Shown piece after piece: positions 45,296 to 58,600 of a DNA stretch of 64,000 bases (position 1 is the first letter of the stretch; each line of letters opens with the position of its first letter). The notes under the pieces are model-generated. The model had not been told where the DNA came from and ran no database searches. It was given only the letters and a program-made list of their open reading frames with translations. The translations under genes and the position numbers were made by a program. The DNA is from Turritopsis dohrnii (Eukaryota > Cnidaria > Hydrozoa > Anthoathecata > Oceaniidae), in contig BQMF02000589.1 of the NCBI GenBank assembly GCA_027922465.2, positions 1 through 64,000 on the forward strand, in the 5' to 3' direction.

Positions 45296-47705
45296 GATCT
45301 CGATCTTTGAGCCTTAAATCCTCCTACGGCAACGAAGTTTAAGAAATTGAAAGTATCGTATTTCTTTGTTCATTTCAAATGCTGTAGCACAACAAATTAA
45401 GAAAAAGTCGTTTTTATTGCAAGATTTTATCATAAAAGTTGAATTTACGTCCGAATTTGCTGGAAGTGTCAGTATAAGAGAGTAGATTGTTGATACTGAT
45501 TGGATTTAGGGCAATCGTCTTGTTTCAGTATAATTAGTTACTTGCATGAATAGAAAGTCTTACCCTGCATTTGACATGTAAGAAAGCCTATAATTACATA
45601 GTTTCCATCGCATTTCACCTTCCTGAACCACTCCTTAATTAGAAATTTACTACTTTTTTGCTACTTGAAAACTCCCTTGAAGGGGTACCTTGCAACGGCA
45701 AGGTTAGTCTCAATCATCGAAGATTACCTAACGGTCTTAAAGATGTTTTTAATCACTTTTTAACTGTTAAAATATTATGAATATAAAGTTTACTTCATGT
45801 TACTATGTTCGAAGGCAAAACACTTTTTTAAATTCTTTTGAACAGTCCTTTTTAGACTAAAATAACTAGTCCGAAAATTGGAAATTAGGGCATATTTATT
45901 GATGTCATGTTTTTCTGTGGTATAGGAATGGAATAAAAACAAGAGAGTAACTGAATGTTCGCATTCATCCTACTAATAAGAATATAGAAATGAACAGCCC
46001 AAAAGCCTTACTAATATTCGTGCAACAAGCCAAAAATTAAGTTTTCGAATCGCGTATATAATAATTTTTGGAAATTAGGGCACCTTTTTTTCCAAAACAA
46101 TTGCAACTTTAAAAGCTTCTATCTTTCGAAGTTTTTGGTATCAAGCTTTGGCTTCATACAACTTTTTGTTCCTAACTGCTATGCGGATAGCGTGATATGA
46201 AGCAAATAGAAAAATCCAAACAAAAATTCAACAACGTTAGCATTGAAACTTTAAGTCGTAATTGTAAATGTTTTTGCTTGATATGGCGTTCTGTACTTTT
46301 CACAGAATGGAGTGCTGTTTTCTAATAAAAACAAATAATTTTTTTCTCACTTTCCCCCCTTTATTAGCATACGTTTCGGTGTATCACACATCACGGTCAA
46401 ACTAACTGTTTTTGTTATAAATCTGAAAAATTACAAATGCCTAACCTTCCCTTAAGTTTAATTAAAAAATCTCAAGAGGGTAAGACATGACTGTTGTTCA
46501 TGAGTGGCGGCAGTTTCTTAACGTTTAATGACTCTTCTATGGGAAGTCCCTTATCACATTCCATGACTGGAGTGCTATTTATATGATAGGATCTACACCA
46601 CATAACAAAGCAATCAGTGATACTTATAGTTCGTTAAAGATTAAGAGGGATATGTTATACGAGCATTTCGGAAGTTGAATTCCCGTTATTCAATTTATTG
46701 TATATGTTGAGTATAACTTTCTTCAGGTAGGGCTAATTCAAAGGTAATCATAGCCATGTAATGTAGAAATGCCAAATATATTTCATTAAAAAAAAAATCA
46801 AGGGAAGTCTATCTGTTATCAATTGCCATTGGGAGGCGATCTAATAGCTTAAGTTACCCCTAAAACTAAACTTAAGATATGCTTGCTATCAATTATGAAA
46901 ATTCTGTCAGGAAGAAACAAATATATCATAAAATACTTGTATGTATTCAAATATACCGTTTACAAGAACAAAGTTTCAAACTAAATCAAAAACAATTTCA
47001 CCAAATCTTTCAAACGAAGTTTCTCCCTTTACTATACGTCATTCAGCTAGATAGACTTGCTCAATAGGTCTTAATAGGTTCTCATTATTTTCCTGATCAA
47101 TGGTATTTGTTGATTGGGATATGAAATAAGAGAAGTAATAAAAGTCATAAAAACGACGCTGTACATTGATACAGTATAACAGTTACATTGACTGTGGAGT
47201 TTTCCGTCACCTAGTTAAGAAACAATAGCCTTCACGTCGAATGCTCTAAAACATTTTGTGTGAGGCTACCGGTCCCCCAGGACAGAATCCTGTATTAGCC
47301 ACTCAAAGGTGGGGGTTTCACATCTGCCTAAGATGCTGACTGTAGCCGGCTTTTATCTGAAATGAAAAAACATGAGTGTTAAAGGGATAAACGTAAAATA
47401 AAAAATAAAATAAAAATACATAACAATTGTTACATGTTAGCTAGGTAGCATCAAGCCTCGATGATTATGTATGTGACAAATTATATTAATCCAACAAGCA
47501 AGTTTCTTGTACAGCATGGCATCATTATGCTCCTAAATCAGTAAGTAAGTACTGAAAGTAATTGAAAAACCAGCAAAAACTATGAACTTATATATATATA
47601 AATATAATACCTTATTTAAAATGTATGTGATTGATTCCTCTTCAGCAGTTTCTTTCCAATTTAATCATCATTTCACCAACCAGTGGTGCTAATAATACCT
47701 ATATT
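45296..47705. other. Non-coding, no clear gene
   Basis: No ORF with a recognisable product. It contains GGATTTAGGGCAAT (45503) and two GGAAATTAGGGCA copies (45882 and 46070) of a motif that recurs elsewhere in the window. Confidence 0.4.
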
Positions 47706-47853
47706 CATTCCAGTAGTTCTTCAACCAATATATCAACGAGGCAAGCATATTAACTTGGGAAAGCAATGTATCAGGTAGCCATTCCAGTAGTTCTTCAACC
47801 AATATATCAACGAGGCAAGCATATTAACATGGAGAGCAATGTTTCCGGTAGTC
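47706..47853. repeat. 74-bp tandem duplication
   Basis: CATTCCAGTAGTTCTTCAAC and the following sequence is repeated once with period 74 and few differences, just downstream of the SET-ZF-YR gene's stop codon. Confidence 0.85.
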
Positions 47854-47950
47854 ATGAATACAGCCAATTTTCCCAGCAGTCCCAGAAAATAAAACCGAAG
47901 AGATAAGATACCAAGTACTAAGATAAAAAAAACTGTTTCAAATAACCAGA

Positions 47951-49644
47951 TTATAAACAGTCAATTTTCTTCCTTTTTTCCGTTCGTATTTTTGTCAGCA
48001 ACCGTTTCATGCCATACATATCAATAAACCTGGCAACTTCAGGATTAGCCTCGGCAATTTTTTTAACATCCCCAGCTTTGATAAGAGAATTCGGGTTGTT
48101 GATACAGTGCTTGAAATATTTTGACACAACCTTCTTTTCTGGTGTGGAAAATTTGGTTCTCAGCAAACTGCCTTTCTTCGACTTTCTTGCTTCGCTGTCA
48201 CTGAGATCATCGGTTGGGGGGACAAAATCATCATCGTCATCTACGCCGGAGCTTTCGGATTCTTCTTTGGAGCTAACAGTATATGAGCTTTTCTGTGACA
48301 AGGGTGCTTGCTTTTCCACATTATTAGCTTTTTCAGCTTTGGTTTTTCCTTGCAGATAGCGGAGTTTGTCACGAATTTGTATCTCCGACAGAGGGAGGTC
48401 GTAAATCTGTTCTGCCTTCGATCGCACGGTTTCCAAAGTAATCGAATTTGATGTCTTCATGTCTTCACCGTAAATGGATGTTAATTGGGAATCTAAATTG
48501 GCATCACTTTGTCTCATTATGGCATTCATTGCTTTATATGTGTTAGCAACATTCTTAGCTTTTTCTTGGAGGAAATACGATTTTGTTGCTGTTTCCTCAC
48601 TATGACACATCATGTTGCTAAGATCCCTTTTAAGTTCAGGTTTTGTACCATGACACTTCGACACGAAACTTTTTCGAATCAAGGTTGTGGTGATTTGGTT
48701 TTCCTTTCTTTTCACTAAGTTCTTATTTACAGCTCGAACGAAAAAGCGACTGAACTGATCACCAATCATCGATGAACTCATGGGTTTTCCTGACAAACTA
48801 ACAAAGACGCAAGAATCTGGGTCAGTAGGTATTCCTGGTAGTTGATTTCGAAGTCGGTTAATGTAAATGCTGCACAGTTCATAGGTTTCCGCAGAAAAAG
48901 CCAACATTGCCGGACCTGATGTTGCAGCTGTTTTGTGATTCTTCACAGGAACCACATATATTTCGCTTTGGTCGAGTCGAGCTTGTCCGAATTCTTTCAA
49001 AGTCATATTTCGAACAGCCCCGGGGCGAGACGCGTTTCCCAATATAAGCGAACTGATAAGGTAATCTCTGCATGTTGTGAAACGCTGCAACGGCAGTTGT
49101 TGATTCAAAACTTTTGCTTGCTTCAACCACAACTTAGAATTGGCTACGGTTTCCGATTTGTCAAAAGTTAGCATCTCTTCCTCTGTAACAAGATTGGAGA
49201 GATCCTCAACCTGTCTTTCAAATTTCCTATGAGCGACTTTGTCTTTGTATGTGGAACTCCAATTGAGGGTCGTCTTAATTAAGCGATTACACTCCTCAGT
49301 ATTGGTTGTTAATCCTTCTGGTTTGTCACAAATCACGAACTCGTAGAAGAAACGCAGTGAATTAAGATAACTTTTTACTGTTCCTGGAGCTCGAATTTTA
49401 TCAAAACTGGTGAGAAATTGGTTCCTGATTAATTTCTTATCAAATAAAGTAGATATATTGAAGTCATCCGGGCATATGGTCTTCAGTATGAACAACACCT
49501 GTTGTGCCCGTTGATTAGCAGATCGTTCAGGTTTGAGCCGACCATCAACACTCATAAGCCGCTTCTTGTACTGTTGTATATAGGTATTAGCACTGGTTGG
49601 TGAAATGATAAACCGAATTTCATCGTCTTCGTCATCTTCGGACG
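47951..49644 (-). other. Tyrosine recombinase domain, last exon of the fusion gene
   Basis: One 564-codon exon after acceptor TATTTTATTTAAG. It begins with a DE-rich stretch, then the core-binding helices (APGTVKSYLNSLRFFYEF) and the catalytic part: SRPGAVRNM (R), KNHKTAATSGP (K), TTLIRKSFVSK (R; HxxR His replaced), CHSEETATKSYFLQ (H and, nine on, Y). The tail is rich in acidic and basic residues and ends with KFSTPEKKVVSKYFKH, a Myb-like helix, and RTEKRKKIDCL. Confidence 0.8.
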
Positions 49645-52600
49645 CTTAAATAAAATATAAAATTGTCAGAATTAACAACATTCAGTCAACAGGGTCGAAA
49701 ATAAAATAACAAATTCGATTTAACGTACTACATAAATTTTCCTCATCGCCGTAACTTGAGTTCACAGACTGAGGTTGACTGTCTAAAGCGTCAAGCACAA
49801 AAATTAAAATAATATAAGTGGAACAATTGGATGTCTTGATAAAATGCTTTTCAAAAAGCAGTAACTGTAGGAGATTGTAGTCACATTCATCTGAAATGAC
49901 ACATTTCAACAACAATTAAACATACGTCTCTGTTCACAGAATTGGGAAATGTATGTTGTTGGCAAAAATGTTGTGCGTGAAAATTCTCTAGTGCATCCTC
50001 GCAGCAAAAAAAAAATCACACGCAAATTATCAATAAGAGAATTACATCTTGTGTGCAGAAAATTTGCAGCGTGTGTTAAAATCAATAAAATTAATTTCTG
50101 TCAATAACGCATTTCGAATGAAGACAAGGCGCTGTCGATGTTGACTCTCATTCCCAAACAAAAATTAGGCAATTACCATACTCACCATCCTGTTGGTGTG
50201 TCTCTGTTTCACCTTCTTTGATGAAATGTACGGTATCTATAAATTATACATTGTACATTTGTGTGCGAATACTGATTGTGAAAACATATAGCAAAATCAA
50301 CGGCAACCAAGTATGAAGTAAATTAACAAAGGACATTCGTTGTTCCATGTAGGGTATCAAAAGCAAAGTAAAGGTGTTAATGTGTGGATTTAGGGCGCTA
50401 CAATTTAAGATTCCAATGGGATGAGCATTAATCATCGGGATCTAACAGTTTAGTTACTTTGCTGGAATCATATCACCGTAGAGAACTTACTGTTGTCACA
50501 TATGGTTGTTTGCTGCTTTGGATCTTCAAACTGCACGGGAACACCTATTGATAATATAACGAAAATGAAGGGTAAGAAAACTACTCCGATGAGCTGCTAA
50601 ATTCAGAAGAATTAATTCAAATTAAAATGTCACCTAATTTCCGAATCATCTTTTTCTTTCGCTTTTCCTTTAAGTCCACGGTATCGTACAATTTACATTC
50701 AATAAAATCTGGGTCGCTACTTCCCTCATCACTATCAATTATGCCCAAACCCCGCTTTCTTTCAATAACAGAGAGGTCTTTGACTCCATACTTCCGCATA
50801 GCTTCCTTAACATCTGAAATCTCTTGTTTCTCATCTTCGCTAGAGTCATCTTCGCTGGTAACAGCAACAGAATCTTCTAACTCTGGAACAGCCGATGCAA
50901 TAAGTCGTTTTAAGATAACTTTATCTTTAATTTTATGCGTTTGCCTCAAATGATTACCAATACGTGCAACAACCTGAAAAGACGCTGATATCTCGTAAAG
51001 ACTTTCATTTCAAACATTTCAGTTTATTATCATTATCACACAATGAAATATCTGTAGCTTACTTTTGTGCAGCTTCTTACAGGGCATGCTTTCCGAGAGT
51101 AAACTTTCCTTTTACTTTTTCTGACCCCATCAGGTAATGTTTTTCTTTTCTTATACATATTCAACTGACTTTTAACACCCGCAGCCTGTTCTTCCTTCAT
51201 ACCATGTATTGCCATCAAATGTTTCTTTAGATCAAATCTCTCCATTTCACATAAAGGACATTTTGATCTCACTTTACCAGATAAAGAAACCTTCAGCGAA
51301 GGAGCCTTTTTCTTAGCAGCCCATAATTTAAATATCTACATTGAATCACAAAGAGCTATATAGAATTCTCAAGATCATGTATCATACAATACCATTTGTT
51401 AGCAAAAATTTGATTTTTAATGTAATAGAGAGCCATAAATAAAAAATAAATCATACGTACTTTTGAAGCTTCTGATAAATTGTTTCCAGTCATTGCGGTT
51501 TTCATTGAAGCAATAAGCTACAGTTGAAAAAGTATCTTTAAAATTCTGTTATTCATAACATAACATTAGGAATACCCAACTAAGAAATGAGATTACCCTT
51601 TCATTATCAACATCTTGAACATCACTGCTTATCTCCAAAGCTTCTACTACATTTTCGTTAACAGGGCCATTGATGGTAACAGATGGCAACTCCAATGCAT
51701 CGCTGTTTTTCTCCAAACCTTCTCCAAGCCCTTCCTCAACAGAGCCATTGATGGTAACAGATGGCAACTCCAATGAATCGCTGTTTTTCTCCAAACCTTC
51801 TCCAAGCCCTTCCTCAACAGAGCCATTGATGGTAACAGATGGCAACTCCGATGAATCACTGCTTATCTCCAAAGCTTCTACTACATTTTCGTTAACAGGG
51901 CCGCTGATGGTAACAGATGGCAACTCCAATGTAGTTATTTGTAATCCGTCAATATCACTTCCTAAATGGAAATACGTAAAATGATCAATTTTAGAATGAA
52001 CAGAAAAAAGTTTCCTTGAACAGAACAACCAATAACATTTACCAGAACTATCCGTATTTGTATTGAGGTCATCTCCATAAAGTAGTATACATTCAGCCTA
52101 AGCCAGAAAAAGTAATCAAGTAATTCTGAATCAGCATTTCATTTTTCAAGCAGGTTTACTATCAGTGTAAATATTTCAAATCAAATGTGTACAGGATTAG
52201 CAAAAAAGACGTGCGAAACAATATCAACCTCATCCATCGGTACACTTCTCACAACAGATAACACCTTCATAACATAATCCAAGTACTGAAAAAATGAATG
52301 GACACAAAAGCTTGTTACTATTAGATTGTTTGTAAAGGACCTGTTTTATAATTCTTACAATTTTAAAATTATAAAATTATAAGTTTAAAATTAAAACATT
52401 TAGCATACCCTAGGATTATTCTTGCAAAACAATTCAGTTAACACATTTAGTACACGTTCACTTTGACTTTGATCAAATTTTCCAAACCCAGCATTTGCAC
52501 GAAGTGATGCTTTACAACATATGTGAAAACAGTAAATAATATAGCATGAATTTAATATTCTTTGTCATACAAACTCATAGTTACCTTTTGCAGAACCCCC

Positions 52601-55600
52601 TTGTTTATACCATTCATGTCTGCTGCAGGACTCCTACAGACATGATTTAGAATGATAGATTACAAACATATCACATTAAAGGTCACCTCTGATATAAAAA
52701 CAAACCGTAAGAAAATACAATTTCTATCTCATTTTATGTATGCATTTTATGTATAAAAAGCTTAAACGAGTACAATACACTAAAATATTTTTTTAAATTT
52801 TCATTTCGAAGCTTCGTCTTCATTCCCGCTCTCGAAAATGCAAACAAGATCATAATGGCCACTGTTTACGTCACTACGATTATGAAAATAGATGTTTGAA
52901 TATGTAACCTCTGTGATCAAATATTTCAACATTGATGTGATTTAGTGATTTAGTGAGTTATTTAGCATCAATATACAAGTACTTTGTTTTTTATCAGACG
53001 TAACCTTTAAAGCTTCAGGCATAACGTTGAAAGAAATGTATTAATACCTTTCCTTCGAATATATTCTGCAAATATGTTCTCATGTTGTATACAACATCTT
53101 TCAAGACATTATCTGGTATAGCTTTTTCATCCCTATAAAATATTAAATTAAAAGATCATTCTGCATTTACATATCAGGAATCTACCTAAAATAAATAACA
53201 ATATTTTACATACTTGTATAAGGTTAGGTCGATATTTTCAACATAACCATTATTAGCATTATCTTTTATTAACTATAAAATCATTGTTAAAATTAAATAT
53301 GCCTGTAAAATTTGGTAGATAGATCCAAAAGCACATGAAATCACAATCTGAGATGAAACAGGCTTACTTCATTAACTTGTGGAGAAGTTGCTATGTCCAC
53401 ATCTAGGGCATTTTCAGCCTAAAACAATTCAATTGGGAAAAGTTTAACAGTTTCAAACACTTGATAACAATGTAACCTATTTAATTTTAGCACAGACAAC
53501 ACAAGTTTAAATTTTTGTAATACTGTAGAAAAGATTTGTCACAAAATAGTACTTACACAACAAATTGCTAGTTCTTGTTGATGTAAAGAATCTGGAATTT
53601 GACCAGATTCACATAATATCTGTCAATAATTGATATTCAATCAGAATACATAACAAATACAACACAAATAGAAAAAAATAGAATGGAATGCAACAAAGAC
53701 ATACTGAATTAAGGGTTAAAGGTCTCAGGTTAGAACCATCCTAAAAATAAACAACTCGATCACAAGAAAAAAATAAGATGAGTAGCAAGGAAGATAACCA
53801 CATGATGACAATATGCATATATACCTTTCGCCAAGACAAACCACTCGATCCATAGCTATACCTATGAAATCAGTTTTTCAACATCAGTGCTACATTTAGA
53901 TAGTCATCACAAAACATAATGAATAGAAGCATTATTGTTTATACAATAGCTCTATAGTTTGTTTCTTCCCATTGCCTTTTGCCATTGCATGTGAGGTCAC
54001 ATGCCTATAAAGGTAATGGTGCTGTTTTGAAGTAGATCAAACAGAAAGATTAACATATTAGAAGTAACTTTTCTTCTGATATAGAGCAACTTCCAGGGAC
54101 AAATCCTTTTATTATACGTTGGTCTCCCCAAAATAATTATCAATCCAGCACTAGAATTATACTATATATACTAAAATGTGTATTCGGATCAAACACATAC
54201 CAGGCGCGGATCTAGGATTTTCTGAAGGTATGTTGCGAGCACGACCAAAATGAATTGCGGAGCGCAGGGGATTTGGAGGGTGGGGCGAAGCCCCAGAACC
54301 TTTTTGAAATTTTTAACAATTGAAGGTCCCGAGAAGCAGTAAAACATAGCAGTAATATAGCGTTCAGATCACATTTTATTATCTCGGTAACGAAACGTTT
54401 CCCTGTCCTTTAAAACTGTACTCCCATGGAATTTCTATAACATTTCAAACTAGTTGTCTGTTTCGCCTAATATCAAGGCTCGTCAGACCATCTTGGAAAA
54501 TCTTTCCAGCAATTTTCTAATGTAAAGATAATGCAAAAACAGTTCACACTATGAAACAAATTAGTAGAAGCTTCAAAATTCTTCTTTAAGAACAACACCT
54601 TATCAACTTCAGAATAAAATTGGAAATCATCTTGATTAATCTGAAAAGAAGAATTGCACCTTGTAACCAATATAATGGAGTGAAGGATTTCATTTGGTGA
54701 TTTTCTTCAATTAACATTAATTAACACATCAACATCATGACAGTGTCCTGAAGAAACACTAGCCACCAAGGAGTGAAAAATTTGGGAGTAGTGATGATAG
54801 AACCCAAATACAAAACTTTCATGTTTTCTAAAATATTAACAGCACTAAGCTAATGTCAAACAGGTTCTGCTCTGTTGTTCTTTCACAAATGTGTTGCATG
54901 ATGAATTCTGCTTTCCAAAAAGAGCACAATAAAGGCAGTACACACCATCAGTGTTGACTGAATATCAAAGCCATTGAAATTTTTTAGCCACTGGAAAACT
55001 TTCTAGCATTGAATCTGCACAAGTCCTTGGTTAGTAGAATTTTTCATCATTTGAAAAAGCATTATAACAAAGTAATTCAGAGTTACTCACCTAGGGCTCT
55101 CCATTTACATTCTTAGAAATAGAATTTAATCTTTCAAAAGGGTAAAGGTTTGAATAAGAGCTATAAGCATTATCACTACCAGTACTGTGTTATTGTCATT
55201 ACTTGTCATTAAGGAAGCACTTGAGAATGACTAAGATTCATGTTACACAGAGAAGTGTGCTGGGTAATAAGTCGGAGTTACTTTAATCATTTAGCTGTTG
55301 TTATTGGAAATACAGTAAACAGTAATACAGTTCAAATTATGGAGGTTCGAATTATAGAGATTCGACTGTATATAAAATTATTGCTTTTCACAAATGAATT
55401 ATTACAGGATTTTGACAGATCAATCAGTATGTTTAGATGCTGCTAAAATACTAAATTACTATATTGTAGTCTTTATGTTTTTCTCATAGCTGGAAAGAAA
55501 AGTTTCTTTCTTCTGCTAGGTCAAGAAAAGTGTGGGGTTTTTTGTTGTTTGACTTTGATATTAGTGGAACAAAATGATTAGGAAGTGATGCAGATTTTGA

Positions 55601-58600
55601 TAAATGACAGCTTCATTAAAAAAGAGAATCTCTTTGTGTCTCCTGAGTTGATGGGAATTCATGGCTGAACAAATTAATATTTTTCTTCAACAAACAGTGA
55701 ATAATAAACTTGGATATTTTTAGTTATGACAGTGTGTATAATACTAAAATTCACACTAAAGAAGACCAAATACTAGAGCAACAATTATTTACAGCTTCAA
55801 TATTCATGTATACTCCTTGAAGTAGATAAACTCTTCTTGTCTGTAAATAGCACAGGAAGAGATGACTGAAACATGTTTTTATTTTTTACAAATCGAATAA
55901 ATCTTGTGTGTATCGTAAACCAAAGAAAAACATTGGTGCTTGGAGTAATAACAAGAATTCAATAATTCAATTCAATTCAATTCAATTCAATAAAATTGTT
56001 TATATCTGCAGAGTATCGACCATGGAATTTTTGCATTAATCTACATCTAAGTTGATAATAGTTATCAAAACACACTTCAAAACCGATATCTTGCCTTGTC
56101 TCATTTTTACAAACAAAAACACTCAAAACTATATCTATCCACATGATATGCAGATATAAACAATTATTTTGTCATTATCATGACATGTCAAAACAAAAAC
56201 AGTTGTGTAATCAAAGCAATAAACTTACACATAATTAAAAATGACAATATGAACTTTCAGATTAAATTATTTGTAAGTATCCATGGTGGAAAAAGAATAA
56301 TAAAATACCAAAAGCTATCTTGGGGAGCCTCACTTTTATACATTTTCAAGAGGTAATCCGCCTTTAAAACTAAACCCCATAAACCAAAAATTATCAAGTT
56401 AGAATCTTTATGTTTGTTGGGTTAGTTTCTTCGAAATGTTCAGTAAAAAAATAACTTACCTTCATCCAGAGAGAGGCCATGAATAAAGAATGCATAAGGC
56501 TTGAATTTCTCGCACATATTTGCACAATGTGGTTTGAAAACATACTGTTTTTGATATTTTATCCTACTAAGCACGCAATAGGTTCTTGCCCTTGAACTCA
56601 CTGCTGCATTTGATACCAAGTTAAATTTTGACGTCAAAATACACATCCATTGGAATTAGGGGGTTGCTGAATATGGCAGATAGATTTCTCGACATACCTA
56701 GGTCTAGCCTGTGTCATGGCTTACCTCCTTGCCGCAATTTTTAAGGTCAGTATTGAGTGCCATTCTATCTAGGCTAGGCATTTCGCACATATGCGAAATG
56801 GCTCGTACAATTCTGAAAGACATGAGATATACGGAGTTACTGCCGTATCAGTAAATAAGCAAATAACACGAACGTCACAAATTACGGCAATGTAAGAAAC
56901 GCTGAACTACATTTTTTTTTGGAGTCTTTTTTTACAGGTATGTCGGTCGCACAGTTTGACAGACCTTAAATCAACGCCTGCCTACCTTAACTCAGTGCCT
57001 TCTTTGATGTCTTTTAAAGCATATAAACATAACGCAGGAACAGCCGAAATGGATTGAACTTTCATTTTACAATTACTATATTTTGCTGGGCTGTCATTAA
57101 CAAATTTTCCAAGGCCATCATGCTGTGTTGCATCAATACTAAAATGTTAAAAATTTATATTTCAAAAGAATGATCATGTCAATACAACCACGATAATTTT
57201 TATATCAGGCATGGAAACTTGGTGGAAACGATCGTTATCGTTATCATGTCGTTTACGCAATGTTCAAATGTCAGTAACCGTCCATTATTTCCCATAATCA
57301 TATTTCTTTTTTCCTTAGATAATCACAAAGTTTGTGCTTTTTTATGTTTAGTTTTCAGGATTTCGTGATTTAGCCATATAACTCAGTTTTCTCATAATGA
57401 GGTATGCGGTCACGCTAGCGCTCACATACAACGCTCCCAGAGAGCCTAGTTAAAAACATACTCAACTATTTATATGGACTAAAACATGCACAACTTATTA
57501 AATTAGTTTTCATGCTCAATTGATAATGAAGGTAACGATAATTCAAATTTCCATGCTTGATTATGAAATAGAGCATTATGTATGTATATAAACTGACTAA
57601 ACACATGGGAATTTGGATATTTCTCCTTTAATACATAGTATAGTATAGTATTTTCAGATTACATATTACATATTATGTATATGTCGTTATGACTGAAAGT
57701 TAGGACCACTCAACCAAAACCTGCAATAAAGAGCGTTTCATACTACTTATGACAGCCCCACGACGAAGTGCATTCACAACGTTTTCTTCTGATTTGAGAA
57801 TACAAGATTGAGAAATGTATTGCAAAATCGTGAAAGAAGTAATTATCAATCTGATTTAATTTGTAACTTAGGACTCTTTACTTTGTACATTCATATTGAT
57901 ATAAATAAATTGTCCAGAACAAATTAATTGTGTTTTTTCTATGAAGCCCGAGAATATGTGAATAGAATTCGTCGAGATACAGACGAAGTTCATCGTAATA
58001 TTAAAGACACAAAAGATCAGGAACACAAAAATTCTCACGATTTTTGCGACATTTTGCTTTTTTAGGATTCACGACTTTATATGCTGGCGACTTTTAAATA
58101 TTTTCACAAAAAAACATTTCACAGATTTGCAGCCATTTTTTTGAAGGGTCAAGGGTGCTCGTGACTTTTTGTGTTATTTTCGTATTCAGATTGAATAACT
58201 TCGTTTTCAGATCCCCAAAATAAGTAGGCAGTGGCGTAACTTGGGAGTTGTTTTGGGTGCGATCGCACCACCCTCGGATTTAGTTGGCCTTCTTTTTTAT
58301 CAAGCAATTTTTCAAGCAATATACCACCAAACATTTCTTGAACACTTAAGTTTAAGCTAAGGGGAGGACTGAGATATATGTTCTGGTGAAGCATGTAATA
58401 ACCATTCGTTCGTTTGAATTCATTCCGAATGCTTCCTGAAAACTTATTATTGTAATGTTTGGTATTGTTATGTTAATGTTTTTAATAATCGTTTTGTCGA
58501 TACGCCACACAAAAGCGCAAATTTAATTTTACGACCATTATTGACACTACTCCTGTATCGCTAGAAAAGCGGTACACACCCGAAGATGTAGAAATTGTTC

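Noticed and set aside
47240..47345. GC-richer patch as a SINE or tRNA-like sequence
   Set aside because: No convincing A and B box pair and no cloverleaf could be drawn.
48009..48359. 116-codon plus-strand ORF
   Set aside because: Antisense shadow of the recombinase exon; Ser-rich composition comes from the acidic linker.
56440..56788. Exon-like minus-strand segments in intron 4 (68-codon ORF and MALNTDLKNCGKE with donor)
   Set aside because: Phase does not fit between SET exon 4 and exon 5, while direct joining restores the SET motif. No homology recognised.
58149..58394. 81-codon minus-strand ORF in intron 3
   Set aside because: It overlaps a MITE-like terminus and breaks the phase of the SET exons.
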